Positions 44,241 to 55,851 of a stretch of DNA of 64,000 bases are shown here, in pieces. Source of the stretch: Blepharisma stoltei (Eukaryota > Ciliophora > Heterotrichea > Heterotrichida > Blepharismidae); contig CAJZBQ010000062.1 of NCBI GenBank assembly GCA_914767885.1, positions 682,001-746,000 of the forward strand. The letters are read 5' to 3'. Under the pieces are notes generated by a model. That model was not told the DNA's origin and did not search any database. It saw only the letters and a program-made list of their open reading frames with translations. Numbering within the stretch: position 1 is the stretch's first letter; each line of letters starts with the position of its first letter. The position numbers and the translations under genes are program-made.

Positions 44241-45484
44241 TTAAGTCAAAATATCTTTAACCAATTCCACCCAATAAGAAGCACCTATGAGCATGGCTCT
44301 CTCATCAAAATCAAACGTTGAAGAATGAAGGTGAGATGTATGCTGGCTATCCCCACACCCCATCATAATAAAGCATCCAGGCTTTTTCTCAGTGAAATAT
44401 GAAAAGTCTTCTCCAATTAGAGGTGATAAGTTATTAATATTCGCTCCAGGACAGATTTTCTTAAATGCATTCCCTGCTATTTGTGATGGTTCTGGAGAAT
44501 TTATTGTTGGTGGGTAATAATTTTGAAACTCCAGCTTTATTTCACATCCAAAGCTTATTTCTGATCCTCTACAGAAATTCGTTATTCTTTTTTCTATCGT
44601 TTCCTTTGTTTCAGGCTCAAAACATCTAATAGTTCCACTAATTTTAAGCTATTTATTATAAATAATCCATAAATGATGTTTATATATTTTAGATGCTAAA
44701 TCTCAAAAAAAAGCATACAAATATGTGGAATTGCGTTAAAAACTTCTCCAGAATGAAATGTTGTTACTGCAATTGAGGCCTTTGTTTGAGGGTCTACATA
44801 TTTTGACAATATTGTATTAATATCTAGTACAATATGAGCTCCCGCATGTATAGGATCAATAGATAAATGAGGTGTTGAAGCATGTCCACCTTTGCCTATA
44901 ATATCAATATAAAAATAACTACTATAGCAAGAGGCATATTTTGATGAAATCAGCACATCGCCGATTTTTTCGCTAGCTGTTATATGAAGCCCGTATACTT
45001 GTTCAACATCCGGGTTTTCAAGCGCGGGATAAAGAGGGTCATTTATCATGGCCTGAGCTCCAAATTCTCCTTCTTCAGCAGGCTGGAATAAGAATTTCAA
45101 GCTTCCTTTCAGTTTTTCTCTGAAGTTTGATATTACCTTGGCTGCTATGAGAAGCATTGCGACATGAGCATCATGCCCGCATGCATGCATCCGACCTTGT
45201 ATTTGGGACTTATACTCTACATTATTTTCTTCTTGGATTGCTAATGCATCCATATCTGCTCTTAATAGGTAGCAAGGGCCTCCGTCAGATTTCAGCACCC
45301 CAATGACGCCTGATCTGCCAACTTGCGAGTAAACTTCGACACCTGATAAGGAACTTAAATATGTTGTAACTAAACTTGTTGTATTTGGAAGCTCATACAA
45401 GAGCTCAGGATTTTTATGAATCTCTCGCCGAATTGTTTTCATCTCATCAAAAAGTTCTAAAACATGAGAATTTATGTTTTCCAT
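44241..45484 (-). CDS. M20 family amidohydrolase/peptidase, with IES
   Basis: About 388 residues after removal of the 77-bp IES. Signature features: IRREIHKNPEL, LLRADMDALAIQE (first metal ligand Asp region), MHACGHDAHVAMLL (HACGHDxH motif), FLFQPAEEGEFGA (catalytic Glu-Glu) and the lid-domain IIGKGGHASTPH. Removal of the insert gives ...GEVFNAIPHKISGTIRCF..., the usual (N)xIPxxxxxSGTIR strand, and runs to SYWVELVKDILT. Such enzymes hydrolyse N-acyl amino acids such as hippurate or IAA-amino acids. The ATG at 45484 is chosen; a TTG-led extension is not. Confidence 0.9.
44647..44723. mobile_element. IES of 77 bp in M20 amidohydrolase
   Basis: AT-rich and TA-bounded. Removal leaving one TA restores the conserved IPHKISGTIRC strand; unedited, the frame stops at TAG about 10 codons in. 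No repeat family recognised. Confidence 0.82.
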
Positions 45485-46899
45485 AGATGTTGATAAAAAA
45501 ATAAGTATCAAGGAAATGAATAATTACCATATTGAAATGATTACGATTGAAAGTTTACTACGAATAAGTTTTTATAAATAATTAATTTGGATATTTCAGA
45601 AACTAATCCATAATTCTTCTTGAAATTATTTTAAATTTTATTCGAAGTTTTCAAGCATTGAATTTGGAAAATCATTAATATTTGCAATTCTAGGAAGCTC
45701 AAGCTTATTAACTTGTCTTCATAATAAGTAATATAAGTATTAGTGTTATTGATGACTGGCAAAATTCGTTTATTTTTGGTTTTAAGTTAATTTAATTTTA
45801 AAATTACGTCATTTACTTTATTATGGCTTTATAAAAAAAGCATCTTTAAATAATGTATTTCTGTCATTTTAAGTATAAAATATTGGTAAGAAAATAAAAG
45901 TTGAGCTTTGAATTTTATCAATGTTATAGTAAATTAGATTAATAAAAGAATTCCTCAAGAGCGTCAAAGAATAAATGGTAGCATTGGCAGAAATTTGACT
46001 CTAAGGCACACTCCTGTGGGGTAGGTAGGAAATCATGATGAAATAAAAGTAGAGCTGCTATCCTGCCTACCCTCTGATTATCTCTCATCAGAATTATTAG
46101 AACACTCTACAGGTGGCGGCTCTGCCTAAGAGAGCTAATCCTTGGGGAGGTGTTTGAGGCTGGAAATTTTAAAGGGCGACCTTTTGGAGCAAAGATGGGC
46201 GACGGCTATTGAATTTACCGCTTATGGTTTGCATAAATTTTAACTTAACTTAACTTTACTTAAAAACGTCAGAATATTTAACAATTCGCTTGAAACTTTT
46301 TCAAATATTCCTAAATTCGCAGATAAATATCGAAGTTGAAGCAAGAAAGAGAGTGCATAGCTGAAATCAAAGTTCTTTATATTTTAATTAAAATTTTAAA
46401 GTATTTTCTGTCGAAGTTATAAATTATTACACTTTTCAATTTTATTCATTTATCTAGTTTGAGAGTATTTAATGGAAGAAACTGAAATTAAAAAACCAAA
46501 AATTTTTATGATCTTGGCTGTGGCCGTACAGAAGGATAGGTTTAGAGTCTCAATTAATAATTTAGATCAAAAAAACTCTTTACTTTCTATTTCTTATTGG
46601 CTTTTCTCTAATGCTAATTTTAGAATTCGTTAGTTCAAAATTATTAACTGAGCCTCAGATATTAAAATTGGTATTTTAGATACTTACATATATTTTCCTC
46701 TCCTTTATATAATTATGAAAAATTGCAGCAGGGATAAAATTGACTCAGGAATGATGGAGTATTTATTATTCATTATTTCAATACAATTATAAACCTCAAT
46801 TAAATGGCTCATAGTTTGCTTTCTCAGCCTGGCTCTAATAAGTCCTAATTACTTTTTAAGTTAAGCTCATTTGTTGCTAATATATGGTTTCTAATAAAA
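45485..46899. other. Intergenic region with one family S insert
   Basis: About 1.4 kb of AT-rich DNA between the divergent M20 amidohydrolase and kinase genes. It contains a family S element at about 45974-46262. Otherwise I see only short frames and no RNA gene or MITE end. Confidence 0.6.
45974..46262 (+). mobile_element. Family S element (about 290 bp), intergenic
   Basis: Starts AATAAATGGTAGCATTGG, ends with a simple tail ACTTAACTTAACTTTACTTA. GC-richer than its surroundings and related to the element at 39.5 kb (shared ACACTCTACAGGTGGCGG-type segment). The flanks (GCGTCAAAGAATA / ACGTCAGAATATT) are similar but not identical. Confidence 0.65.
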
Positions 46900-48969
46900 A
46901 TGCAGTCCATATTTGCTCAAACAGCTTACTCTTCAGATGAATTTTGGCTTCCTTATAATCAGGTTTGTTTATCGGTTTTATGTGAAGGCAGCCTAATTGA
47001 GATCACAGAAGAGGGTCCTAAGCAGAGTTACTATATTCTCAATGAAAATTCTCTCCTAAAGCTAAATAAAAACTCAGTCCTTGTTGAAGAGATGGCAGTG
47101 GTAAAATGGAAGAAAATTTCGAGATTCGTTGAATGCATTGAAAGTTACTGCTTTGGATTTAAATTGGTGGGCAAATCAACTCACAGGACCTTTTATGTAG
47201 AAAATCAATATGAACTTGATAAGTGAGTTTTAAATCTCTCTTTTGTAGGAATTATGGAAAATATCAGTGCGGATTATTTTTTTGTCGAGGAACTAGGCAA
47301 AGGGTCTTTTTCTAGAGTGTTTTTAGCTGTTGAGAACACCTCACAGAAAAAGTTTGCTATAAAATGTATACAAAAAAAAGACTTATTAAGAAGGAAAAAT
47401 GGTTTAAGTCACATAATAAATGAGATCGAAATTGTTCGAAAGCTTGATCATCCAAATATCATCAAACTCCATAAAGTTTATGAAGACATTGATTACGTTT
47501 ACTTATAGCACTTTCTCTTGAATAGCCCGATAACGGCCCTCTTCTTCATCCCGTTATCAGGCTATTCAAGGGAAAGAGCTATAGTTTTAGACTATATTGA
47601 AGGCAAAGATCTTCATAAACGGTTACAGACAAAAAACTATTCTGAAGAGGCAGCATTTTTTTTTGTGCAAAAGCTATTAAAAACTGTTGATTATTTGAGC
47701 TCACATAATATAATTCACAGAGACATAAAGCCAGAAAATTTGATTCTTGAAAGCATGGATAATGATATTGAATTTAAATTAGCCGATTTCGGCTTAGCAA
47801 TAGAAGGAAGTAAAAACATTGAAGGGAAGTGTGGATCGCTTGGGTTTGTAGCACCCGAAATACTCTTATCTTAATCTTAATTACGGCGGTAGAATCCGCT
47901 TTGTTAACTCGGTTACCAAGGATCCCTCCAGGGGATTCATCCGCTTTGCGGGGACGTCTACTTCCGATCGCCGGAAAGGCGGGTTGCCTGGCCGTCCTCC
48001 TCCTCCTCCTTGCCACTTCTAGGCGGCTCCACTGTTGAGTGGGCAGACTATGGGTTCCCGGGGCCTTGCTTCAGGCTCCGTCTACAAGGTTGCCTATTCC
48101 GAAAATTCGAGGCGCGAATTTTCTGGTAAGGCTCTCGGCTAAGATGGAAATCCAAGGCCCGGGACGTAACGCCCGGTTTCACGCTAGGGAGTTGCCCGAT
48201 TGACCAAGTGGTGTCCTTGGCACTGCTGAGCTTCCCCTTTCCAACCTTGGTTCTCCACTTTCCTTGAGGCAAAAAACTTAGTTCCAGAATGAGCTGCGGT
48301 CGACCTAATTCGACATTGCGCTCCACTGCGCCAAGCCAAAAACCCAGCCGGATATACTTTACTGAGCCTCTTTTCCCCTTCCACAAGGTCCCCGCCAGCC
48401 TGTGGGCGTGCGGCTACAGGTGTTGAGAAAAAGGGCTGGTCCGTCGACGCCATTTTAATGTATATGCACCCGAAATACTCAAAGAACAAAAATATAGCTC
48501 AAATGTAGATGTCTTCAGTTGCGGAATTGTATATTATACTTTGATTGCTGGGCATACCCCGTTTAAAGGAAAAAATCATAAAGAAATCTACTTTAATAAT
48601 GCGAAGTGCAATATAAATTTTAAAGAAAAATGCTGAGCAAAAATTTCTATTGCAGTTATAGATACAATTCAAGTGATGACAAAAGCAGACCCTCATTTAA
48701 GGCCTTCTGCAAAGAAGGTCTTGAGAAATAATTTATTCAAAACTGTTACGAATTCCCAAGAAAGCATTGATGATTCATTAAATAATGAACGGGCTCAAGA
48801 AAATTTAGGCGAGAACAAATGAATTTTAGAGAAGATGGCAGAGAGAAATTACCAATATATGTACAATCAAGATCAAATTTACTTGATGCACTATTTGTCT
48901 GTCATGTTTATATGAAATACATATTGACTATATCGCAATCAATATTTAAATAATTTTTATCCGATTTAA
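46900..48969 (+). CDS. PH-domain Ser/Thr protein kinase, two inserts
   Basis: About 460 residues. N-terminal PH-like domain (LCEGSLIEITEEGPKQSYYI ... AVVKWKKISRFVECIESYCF), then a kinase domain: EELGKGSFSRVFLA (Gly loop), AIKCIQKKD (Lys), HNIIHRDIKPENLIL (catalytic HRD), KLADFGLAI (DFG) and GFVAPEILKEQKYSS (APE). Then VDVFSCGIVYYTLIAGHTPF and the conserved Arg of DPHLRPSAKK; CAMK/AGC-like. Four or more Trp are TGA. Inserts at 47506-47583 (family H hairpin) and 47866-48465 (family S) both restore phase exactly: DYVYLVLDYIEGKDL and APEILKEQKYS. Confidence 0.93.
47506..47583. mobile_element. Short hairpin IES (family H), 78 bp, in kinase
   Basis: TAGCACTTTCTCTTGAATAG at left pairs with CTATTCAAGGGAAAGAGCTA at right around a short loop; both ends are TA(TA). 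Removing 78 bp leaves one TA and gives ...IDYVYLVLDYIEGKDLH..., whereas the unedited frame hits TAG at the left edge. A near-identical copy lies at 34-107, making this a repeat family. Confidence 0.92.
47866..48465 (-). mobile_element. Family S element (600 bp) in kinase gene
   Basis: Perfect 15-bp target duplication GCACCCGAAATACTC (47851-47865 and 48466-48480). On the minus strand it starts ACATTAAAATGGCGTCGACG and ends in a short-repeat tail (TAATTAAGATTAAGATAA). GC-rich, with several long chance frames. Removal with one duplication copy restores the conserved APEIL kinase motif. The duplication contains a TA, so TA-dependent excision could remove it precisely. Confidence 0.93.
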
Positions 48970-49178
48970 AGTAAATTTGTAATTTGATAAAAATTAATCT
49001 CAATACTTAATTAATAATATTTAATAAAAAATAAAAATAATACATAGAACGCCCTAACACCCTATCATTAGAAATAAGAGCTCAATGATAGAGTAGTTTT
49101 TATTTAAGATAATTAAGTTGCTAATTAGAATAATAGTAAGTTTTATCCTAGTTAAATTTTATAATTTGCTTATATTGA

Positions 49179-51320
49179 ATGTCAGTAATTCCAGAAGATT
49201 ATAATGCAAGGTCTATACTGAGCTTCTCAGGCACACAAAACAAAATAAAAAATAATGAAAATCTCTCAACAAACGATTTCAATGCTACATATACAGATGG
49301 ATTCAAAGAAACTAAAGCTTCTTTAATCGAAATTATACAATTGACCCTTTCAGAGTTAAACCACCATAAAAGATTGCAGTCTATAAATGTAGCTAAGCAA
49401 ATAAGTGATTTGGAAGAGAATTTATTATGTACAATATCTCGAGTTAATACTCAGGTAAATTATTGTAAAGCGCTTTTACAAGAAATTATTTTAATAGAGA
49501 GCCCTCAAGAAATCAATACATCATTTCAAGCACTCTTATCTAAATCACCTGAAGAAGCAATTTCCAATGTTAGAAATCAATTTTTAGCCAAAATTTATCA
49601 AATACTTCCTAATGAATCAAAAAGAGCGCTTGAGTTAAAATACAACCCATACTATGAAACTCTAGAGAAAAAGGAGCTTGAAAATCTAAAATCTAAGCTC
49701 AAAAATACTTTAGAATGCGAAAAACATTTAGATACCATAGTTCTTCAAAGCCGCTTCTGTAAAACAATGTCTTATTGTGATGATATTGAAGAAGCAAGAA
49801 AAAAAGTTGAGAACTTTAAATATGAGCTAGAAAACTCTTATTATGAGCTAGCTTCCTCAGGCCAAAATAATGCAAATTTGAAGCACCTTTATGAGTCAAA
49901 TAGTGAAATGAAAGATCTTTACCACAATTGTGCAAAAATCTGTAAAGAGATTTCCAAAAAATGCGATTTAACGTTGGAAAATCTGAGTCAAAAAGAAAAA
50001 GAATGCAAATTGTATCATGATAAAAACATCTATTTAATTGAAAACTATCCATATGATGACAACGAAATTCAAACAAAACTAGTGATTTTTGACACAGAAT
50101 CTTTACAAATAAATTATAAAGCTATTAAAACTCCAGAAGCCTTGTCAGATGGAACTTGCATAGCACAACTACCAAACAATGAATTATTCTGCTATGGAAA
50201 TTATAGCCCTCTTTCAGGAGTTACAATCACTATTAATACTAAAGACTTATCATTCCAATCACTCAAAATTGGAATTCCTTGCTGTTCATCTGGCTGCACA
50301 TATTATCAAAATTCAGTTTATGCTTTTGGAGGAAATATTTCTGATTAGATTAGATTAAGATATGCTATATAAGGTCACTAGACTTTATTTCCTCCCATCA
50401 TCGTGGATTAATTTCGCATCAGATGAAATCAGGCATTATTTCCATCTAACGCTCTTTTCTATCTGAGCCATAAAATGGTGAAATAAGGGACTCTAAAGGA
50501 AAGCTCATCCATTCACATATTGGTGCTTTCCAAAGACTAAGAACTGCCTACCTGCAAAAGTGCTTTAATTATTTCTTGATCACTGAAATCTCCTTCTTTG
50601 CTTACCCTAATTCTTTCTAATCTAAAGATTGCATCCCAAAAGCACGGAAAAAGATTGAGCTCAATCTGGTGTCTGGGGTTTGAGTAAAAAGTTTGTGCGA
50701 AAAATACTCTGAAGAACTAATTCCAAAAGGGCCATCCTTTCTTAGGCTCAAATAAACTCAAAGAAACCGAGAACTTAATTAAGCTTGCCGTTTTAATATC
50801 TAATATCTCTGAAGAAAATTATTTAAACCAAACAAGAAAATATGATTTTTCTGAAGACCAATGGATCGAACTGTCTTCAATGCCCATTGCATCTGATGGG
50901 TGCTCTTGCATTCCTTTTAGAGAATCCATTTTAGTATCCGGCTGAAATCACTCAAAAGTATATCGATATGATATTAATGGAGATATTTATTCAGAAATTC
51001 TGAATATCAGTGCCGAAAAAGATAAAATTGTATTTACAGGAAATTCTAGAGCTTATATTGTAGAACAAGAAGGAAGTATTTATGAAAGTGAAACTAACGA
51101 TGAAAATATTTGGTACAGAATTGGCAACTCTAGTACAGGGTTTGCGCTTCAAAGTTATAGAACTTATTGCAATGGCTCAATATTAATTGGGATGATAGAT
51201 GATGAAGAAGACGAAGACTGAGATGAATATTATTGCTTTTACACATTTAACTTGAAAAGTAAGACACTAGACAAAATAGAAGAAATTTGTCCCATAGATA
51301 ATTATTATCGTAACAGTTAA
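49179..51320 (+). CDS. Coiled-coil/kelch-repeat protein, disrupted by an insert
   Basis: N-terminal 280 residues: helical, coiled-coil-like (AKQISDLEENLLCTISRVNT..., ELENLKSKLKNTLE). Then a kelch-type beta-propeller: GTCIAQLPNNELFCYGNY, SVYAFGGN..., after the insert SSMPIASDGCSCIPFRESIL and ...VYRYDINGD. Three or more TGA-Trp. The insert at about 50344-50735 breaks one blade after YAFGGNISD; my join is not exact, so the gene may be hit by a larger or decayed element. The protein ends ...IDNYYRNS at TAA. Confidence 0.75.
50344..50735 (-). mobile_element. Family S-like insert in kelch gene
   Basis: On the plus strand the left edge is a simple repeat (TTAGATTAGATTAAGATA, the reversed tail) and the right edge is GGGCCATCC, i.e. 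a minus-strand GGATGGCCC start. No clean target duplication: only TTTCTGA / TTTCTTA. Internal frames are not coding. Confidence 0.6.
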
Positions 51321-51351
51321 AATTTTTTAATCCTCAAGCTTTTATAATTAA

Positions 51352-52578
51352 TTAAAAAGAAATGAGAATAAACGAAGTTGCCAAAGCTACCAAAGAGGCA
51401 TTATCAGTATTTCCACCATTGTTATAATTTTCTTCTGCTTTTAAATAATATGGGAAAAAAGTATTAAGAACGCAATCTTCTGAGTTGAACGCAGCCACAT
51501 ACATAATTGCATATATATATCTATAAAGTAATATTGAATAGGGCTTTGAGCCATAATATTCATAAGCGCATTGAATCTTGCTATTCACAAAAGTCGGATT
51601 TCTCCAATAAGTGTGACATTTTTCAATTGCTGCACTATTTTGCCAGTTTTGAATCTCAGTTAATAGTGCAGCCTGTGGGCTATCCCCTGGTTGAAGGCCA
51701 CAGTAGGAATCTCCGTTTTTATTCCAAGCACAATTGCAGATAGTATAAATTTCTGCCCCTGTTGATGTATCTACTTTTGATTCACAGCCTGCTGTGGAGT
51801 TATAAGCATAAGTGCATTGCACAGGAATCTGGCCATTTGAGACTATTGGTCCAGTGCAAAGGAATTTTCCTTCGTTGTTTTTGGCGCATTTTGTTGAGGA
51901 ACAGACATTGGAGTTCACAGTGCAAGTTTCTTCTGAAATTTCTGTCCCTGAGGCTAGTGATCCGTATTTAATGCATGTATTCTTTGTTGGGTCATTAGTT
52001 GAGCTTATATTGCACCCACCATTATAAGTGCAATCATACTGCTCTAAACAGCCTGTTTCTCCAATTCCTATTAAAGGTGCGCATTGCATCACTCCGTCTA
52101 TGCTTTGGCATGACGCACCTGGGTTGCATTGAAGACTGGAAGTGCAGGTTTTACCAAGTCCATCTCCTTGGCATCTTCCTTTTTTACAAGATATAGAAGA
52201 GTCCCAATAGCAGTTTCCTAAGTCAGAGCATTCGTCCCCAGGCAATGATATTTCAACTGGTGGATTATTACTGCAAGTCCTATTTGACAATAATTGAGTT
52301 GTGAAACAAGTATCTGCACTATTCTTGCAAGGCTTAGAATAAATAACTTGATCTTCTGGGTTGAAATATCCACATGTTTCGCTTGTAAATTTTTGGGTTT
52401 CTGTTTTACAAGTATATTTACTGCATGTGTCTATATCTTTTAAAGGTTCAACTAGTTCAGGGAAAATTCTTGAAATTGCTCCATAAGGGAGAAGAAGGTC
52501 TTCGTGAGATAGCAGTGATCCAATTGCTAATGTGAAAGCAAAGGATATTGCAAGGATTTTCACCATAGGATATATCAT
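51352..52578 (-). CDS. Cys-rich secreted or GPI-anchored surface protein (paralog 1)
   Basis: 408 residues, intact. N-terminal signal peptide (MVKILAISFAFTLAIGSLLS) and hydrophobic C-terminus (ASLVALATSFILISF) fit secretion with a GPI anchor. More than 30 Cys in repeated patterns (CSKYTC, CGYF, PGDECSDLGNCYW, CTSSLQCNPGASC, TGCLEQYDCTYNGGC). The downstream neighbour at 53059-55273 is a tandem paralog with the same plan. A cell-surface or cyst/pellicle role is possible; no defined family recognised. Confidence 0.88.
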   Translation of the reverse strand: MIYPMVKILAISFAFTLAIGSLLSHEDLLLPYGAISRIFPELVEPLKDIDTCSKYTCKTETQKFTSETCGYFNPEDQVIYSKPCKNSADTCFTTQLLSNRTCSNNPPVEISLPGDECSDLGNCYWDSSISCKKGRCQGDGLGKTCTSSLQCNPGASCQSIDGVMQCAPLIGIGETGCLEQYDCTYNGGCNISSTNDPTKNTCIKYGSLASGTEISEETCTVNSNVCSSTKCAKNNEGKFLCTGPIVSNGQIPVQCTYAYNSTAGCESKVDTSTGAEIYTICNCAWNKNGDSYCGLQPGDSPQAALLTEIQNWQNSAAIEKCHTYWRNPTFVNSKIQCAYEYYGSKPYSILLYRYIYAIMYVAAFNSEDCVLNTFFPYYLKAEENYNNGGNTDNASLVALATSFILISF

Positions 52579-53058
52579 TATTATCAGAAGCGATCAGATT
52601 AAGTTATGCTAGAATAAAAATCTGATCATTTTGGGCAATAAGTTGAAAGAAAATCAAATGGTGAAAATATTAAAATGAAAGATGTAATTAAGCTTTAATA
52701 TTCATCTTAAATTAAATCAAGATAAATTTTCTCTTCTTTCTAGTGATCTTTCTATACTAATCGCTCTTATAAATTATAAGGATATTCTTTAGAGTGTTAG
52801 TTTATGTTTTAAATAAACTATTTTCAATTTATAGACAAGAGGTATTTTTGCGAAAGCATAAATGCATTCATTTCAGCCTGTAAGCTATTTTTATTAATTA
52901 GAGAAATGCTTTAAATCTTGCTATGCAGGTGAAAATTGAGATAATTAAATATTAGGTGCTTGAAAAATATAATTTATTAATTTAAATAATTTCAAACCTA
53001 AAATCATTAAGCTTATTTTAAATTAATATTAAAAAGTTTAAAAAAATAAGCTATAATT
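52579..53058. other. Intergenic, nothing recognised
   Basis: About 480 bp of AT-rich DNA between the two tandem Cys-rich genes; it would carry the promoter of the first. No MITE ends or RNA seen. Confidence 0.6.
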
Positions 53059-55273
53059 TTAAATAGCTAGAACTGCTATAAAGGCTGTTAGCGCTATCGA
53101 AATAGAACTATCGGTATTATTTCCATTCCCCCCGTTATTAAAATTATCTTTAGCTTGCAAATAAAACGGGTAAAGCGTTTTAAGAACGCATTCTTCAGAT
53201 CCATAAATATTCACATAATAAGACACATAAAGCAATCTATAAAGAAAAGCAGAGTAGTCTTTAGAATCATAATAATCTGCAGCACATTGAAGCTTTGAAT
53301 TGGCAAGTGCTGGATATCTCCAATTGGTATTACAATTTTTTATTGCACTGCTTGATTGCCACTTGCTATACTCGTTTCTTACTCCCCCGTACATTAGCGG
53401 ACAAACCATTGAAAAAAATCCCTATTTTTTGCTCAAAAACCACTCAAATTGAATAAATTTTACAAATTAAATAAATATTTGTATTTCAGTTGAGATTTTT
53501 TTAAATTTGAAAAAAATTACTATAAAAATTTATATTTTTTTAAAAAAAATTAACGTCCTCTGTGAGTGAACAATTTTTTTTGTTTGCTCATGGAGGGGGG
53601 AAGTTAGCGCGACATATGGAGCATCTCCCTTTTGAAGTGAACAATATGTATCTCCATTTGGATTATAGGCGCAGAGGCATGATCCATTCAAGCCATGACC
53701 TAAATATATATCTTCTTTTGATATGCATCCAGTGGATGAGTAAGCTTCAGGGCAGCTTAGTGGAGTTTGGCCACTGGAAATAATTTCATCTGTGCAAACA
53801 AAATTTCCATTATTATCTTCACCACAAAGCCCAGAGCTGCAAACATTAGAGTTGGTATTGCAAGTATAGTTAGTAATTTTAGTTCCTGGAGTCAAAGATC
53901 CATACTGTTTTGATTTAAGCATATAACTGTTTCTAGAAATAGATATAATTAAAATGGCGCGGTGAATCAACCCACCTCTTAACACCTAACCCGAAATTCA
54001 AAAGGGTGTCAGGGATATTAAGGAAGAGAGCTGGCTTTCGATATGCTATCCAGCTAGGTTTTTCTTGGTTTAGTAAAGCGCAATGTCTGGTTCGCCGACC
54101 CATCAGCTTTACTCCAATAATAAGTTTTTACCTTAGAGGGAGATTGATCCGAAGTTGGAAGGGTTTCCCAGAGGTGCCATTGGCATTTGTCTTGACAATT
54201 GACTATTCCCCCAGCGCGAAACCAGTAGTTACGCTTTGGGCTACAGATTTCATCTTAGAATTTTCAATGGTGGGCAACCCCTGTTGGTGGAGGCACGGTG
54301 ATAAAAACTTTTCGACTACGGGGGGCATGCGCAGGCCCATGTCTGGTAGAAGCAAAACTTTGAAGGTCGTGAGAAGATTGTCGGAGATGCGGGAAAATAA
54401 GGATCTTCGGATCCCGATAGGGAGCTTTCTTATAATCTAACTAAATGTAAGTGTTTCTAGAATTAGATAATATTTTTAGATAAGGAATAGGATTTAAAAA
54501 AATTATAACATTGCTGCTAATAATAAATTCATTACCAAATCTTATATGCTAAGCTTATTTAAGCTCTACACCAAATCTTTTACTAGTTATGTATAAATCA
54601 AAAATAATTTAAATAATCAAATTCTCTTTATGGTATTGAAGATAGCATAGAAATTAGCATAATACAGAATATACTTAATGCATGTATTTTTAGAAGTATC
54701 ATTTAGAGAGACTATGCTGCATCCTGCACTATATTCACAATCATATTCATTAAGGCATCCCGTTTTTCCGGCCTCAATTAAAGCTGCACATTGCCAAGCG
54801 CCATTGATTTTTCTACAACTGCTGTCTGGATCACATTGAAAAGTTGATGTGCAAGAATCTTTTAAATCTAGTCCAATGCAAATTCCTCCAGTGCAAGACT
54901 TAGAGTAAAGCAAATAACAATCAGACGCCTTTGAGCATTTGTCTCCTGGTAGTGCTATAGGAAATGGATCATTGATTACGCAAGTATAATTTTGAGACAC
55001 GTTAGGAGAAAAGCAGAGCAATGATTCGTCTTCACATGGCTGTGAATAAACTGTATTGTTAGCTGAGACAAAATATCCACATGTGTTTCCTGCGAAATTT
55101 TGATCAGGCATTTTGCATGTAAATTTGTTGCAGGTCATAGCATCTTCAATTTCCTCAGAAAAGATGTTTGAAAATGAGCCATATGGATGCAATTTTTGAT
55201 TGACAACGTTTTGCCCTATTGTGATTAATATAACTGAAGCTAATGCAAGCACCTGGATTGTCTGGAGAAACAT
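53059..55273 (-). CDS. Cys-rich surface protein (paralog 2), two inserts
   Basis: About 405 residues after removals. Signal peptide MFLQTIQVLALASVILITIG, then the same Cys pattern as paralog 1 (CNKFTC, CGYF, PGDKCSKASDCY, CTSTFQCDPDSSC, TGCLNEYDCEYSAGC), and a hydrophobic C-terminus (SISIALTAFIAVLAI). Inserts: 53905-54673 (compound, with a family S element inside) and 53382-53606 (family A). Their removal gives KNTCIKYGSLTPGT and APYVALRNEYSKWQ, which line up with KNTCIKYGSLASGT and QAALLTEIQNWQ in the insert-free paralog. Confidence 0.9.
53382..53606 (+). mobile_element. Family A MITE/IES, copy A11 (225 bp, strongly shortened)
   Basis: TTA-flanked. Left: CTCCCCCGTACATTAGCGGACAAACC, spacer (ATTGAAAAAAATCCCTATTTTTTGCTC). 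Right hairpin: GTCCTCTGTGAGTGAACAA ... TTGTTTGCTCATGGAGGGGGGAAG. The AT-rich core has lost more than 100 bp. Removal restores the paralog 2 frame. Confidence 0.9.
53905..54673. mobile_element. Compound IES (769 bp) with nested family S element
   Basis: TA-bounded. Comparison with the neighbouring paralog fixes the boundaries: removal leaving one TA gives IKYGSLTPGTKI. The outer AT-rich part has no recognised family; the inner part is a family S element with its own duplication. Confidence 0.88.
53946..54452 (+). mobile_element. Family S element (507 bp), nested
   Basis: Target duplication GTTTCTAGAAATAGATA / GTTTCTAGAATTAGATA (16 of 17). Starts TAATTAAAATGGCGCGG and ends in TATAATCTAACTAAATGT. 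A 144-codon frame inside has no recognisable domain and is treated as chance. Confidence 0.88.
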
Positions 55274-55832
55274 TTATAAAAATGACAACAATTAGGAATA
55301 AATGGATTCGGAAGTCCAGTGAAATATAAAAATGAACTAGATATCTATATAAATAAGTAATGAATAGGCACTATGCAGGAGCTAAAAATGTAAAATTCTG
55401 TAAATTAAGACTGATCACCCATAAAATGAGCATTTATTAGCTTTTAATATTTTATAAAGATTCTGTTTATTTGCTATATATTGCAAAAACGTAGTCTTAA
55501 AAATAAAGCATCTTTTTTACGATTTATTTAGAAATTGCTTAATTGATCAAGATAGCTGGCTGGAAACTAATTAGAGGTTTTTTAAAGGGAGTGATAACCT
55601 GAAGTATTTTTTAACCTTTCATAATCCTTTTGTTGTCATTTCAGATATTTGATCAGTCCTTTCTGATATAGAGGAATTGAGGTTTTTATTTAGATCGCAG
55701 TTTTTCCTTACTTCTGAATCTCCTTATGTTTACTAGGCTACTTTAAAAAAGCAAGCTTTTTTTTTATTATATATTTAAACGAATAAAGTCAATGATAAAT
55801 TGTTTTATTTTAGTTTTTGACATAAACATTGA

Positions 55833-55851
55833 TATATATATATATATATAG
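55833..55851. repeat. TA dinucleotide microsatellite
   Basis: A run of about nine TA units (GATATATATATATATATATAG). No gene signal nearby. Confidence 0.85.

Noticed and set aside
48048..48489. Overlapping frames of about 100 codons
   Set aside because: Inside the family S insert in the kinase gene; chance frames favoured by GC-rich sequence.
54006..54440. 144-codon open frame inside a GC-rich block
   Set aside because: Lies wholly within a family S insert with target duplications; no domain, and the surrounding gene is restored by removing it.
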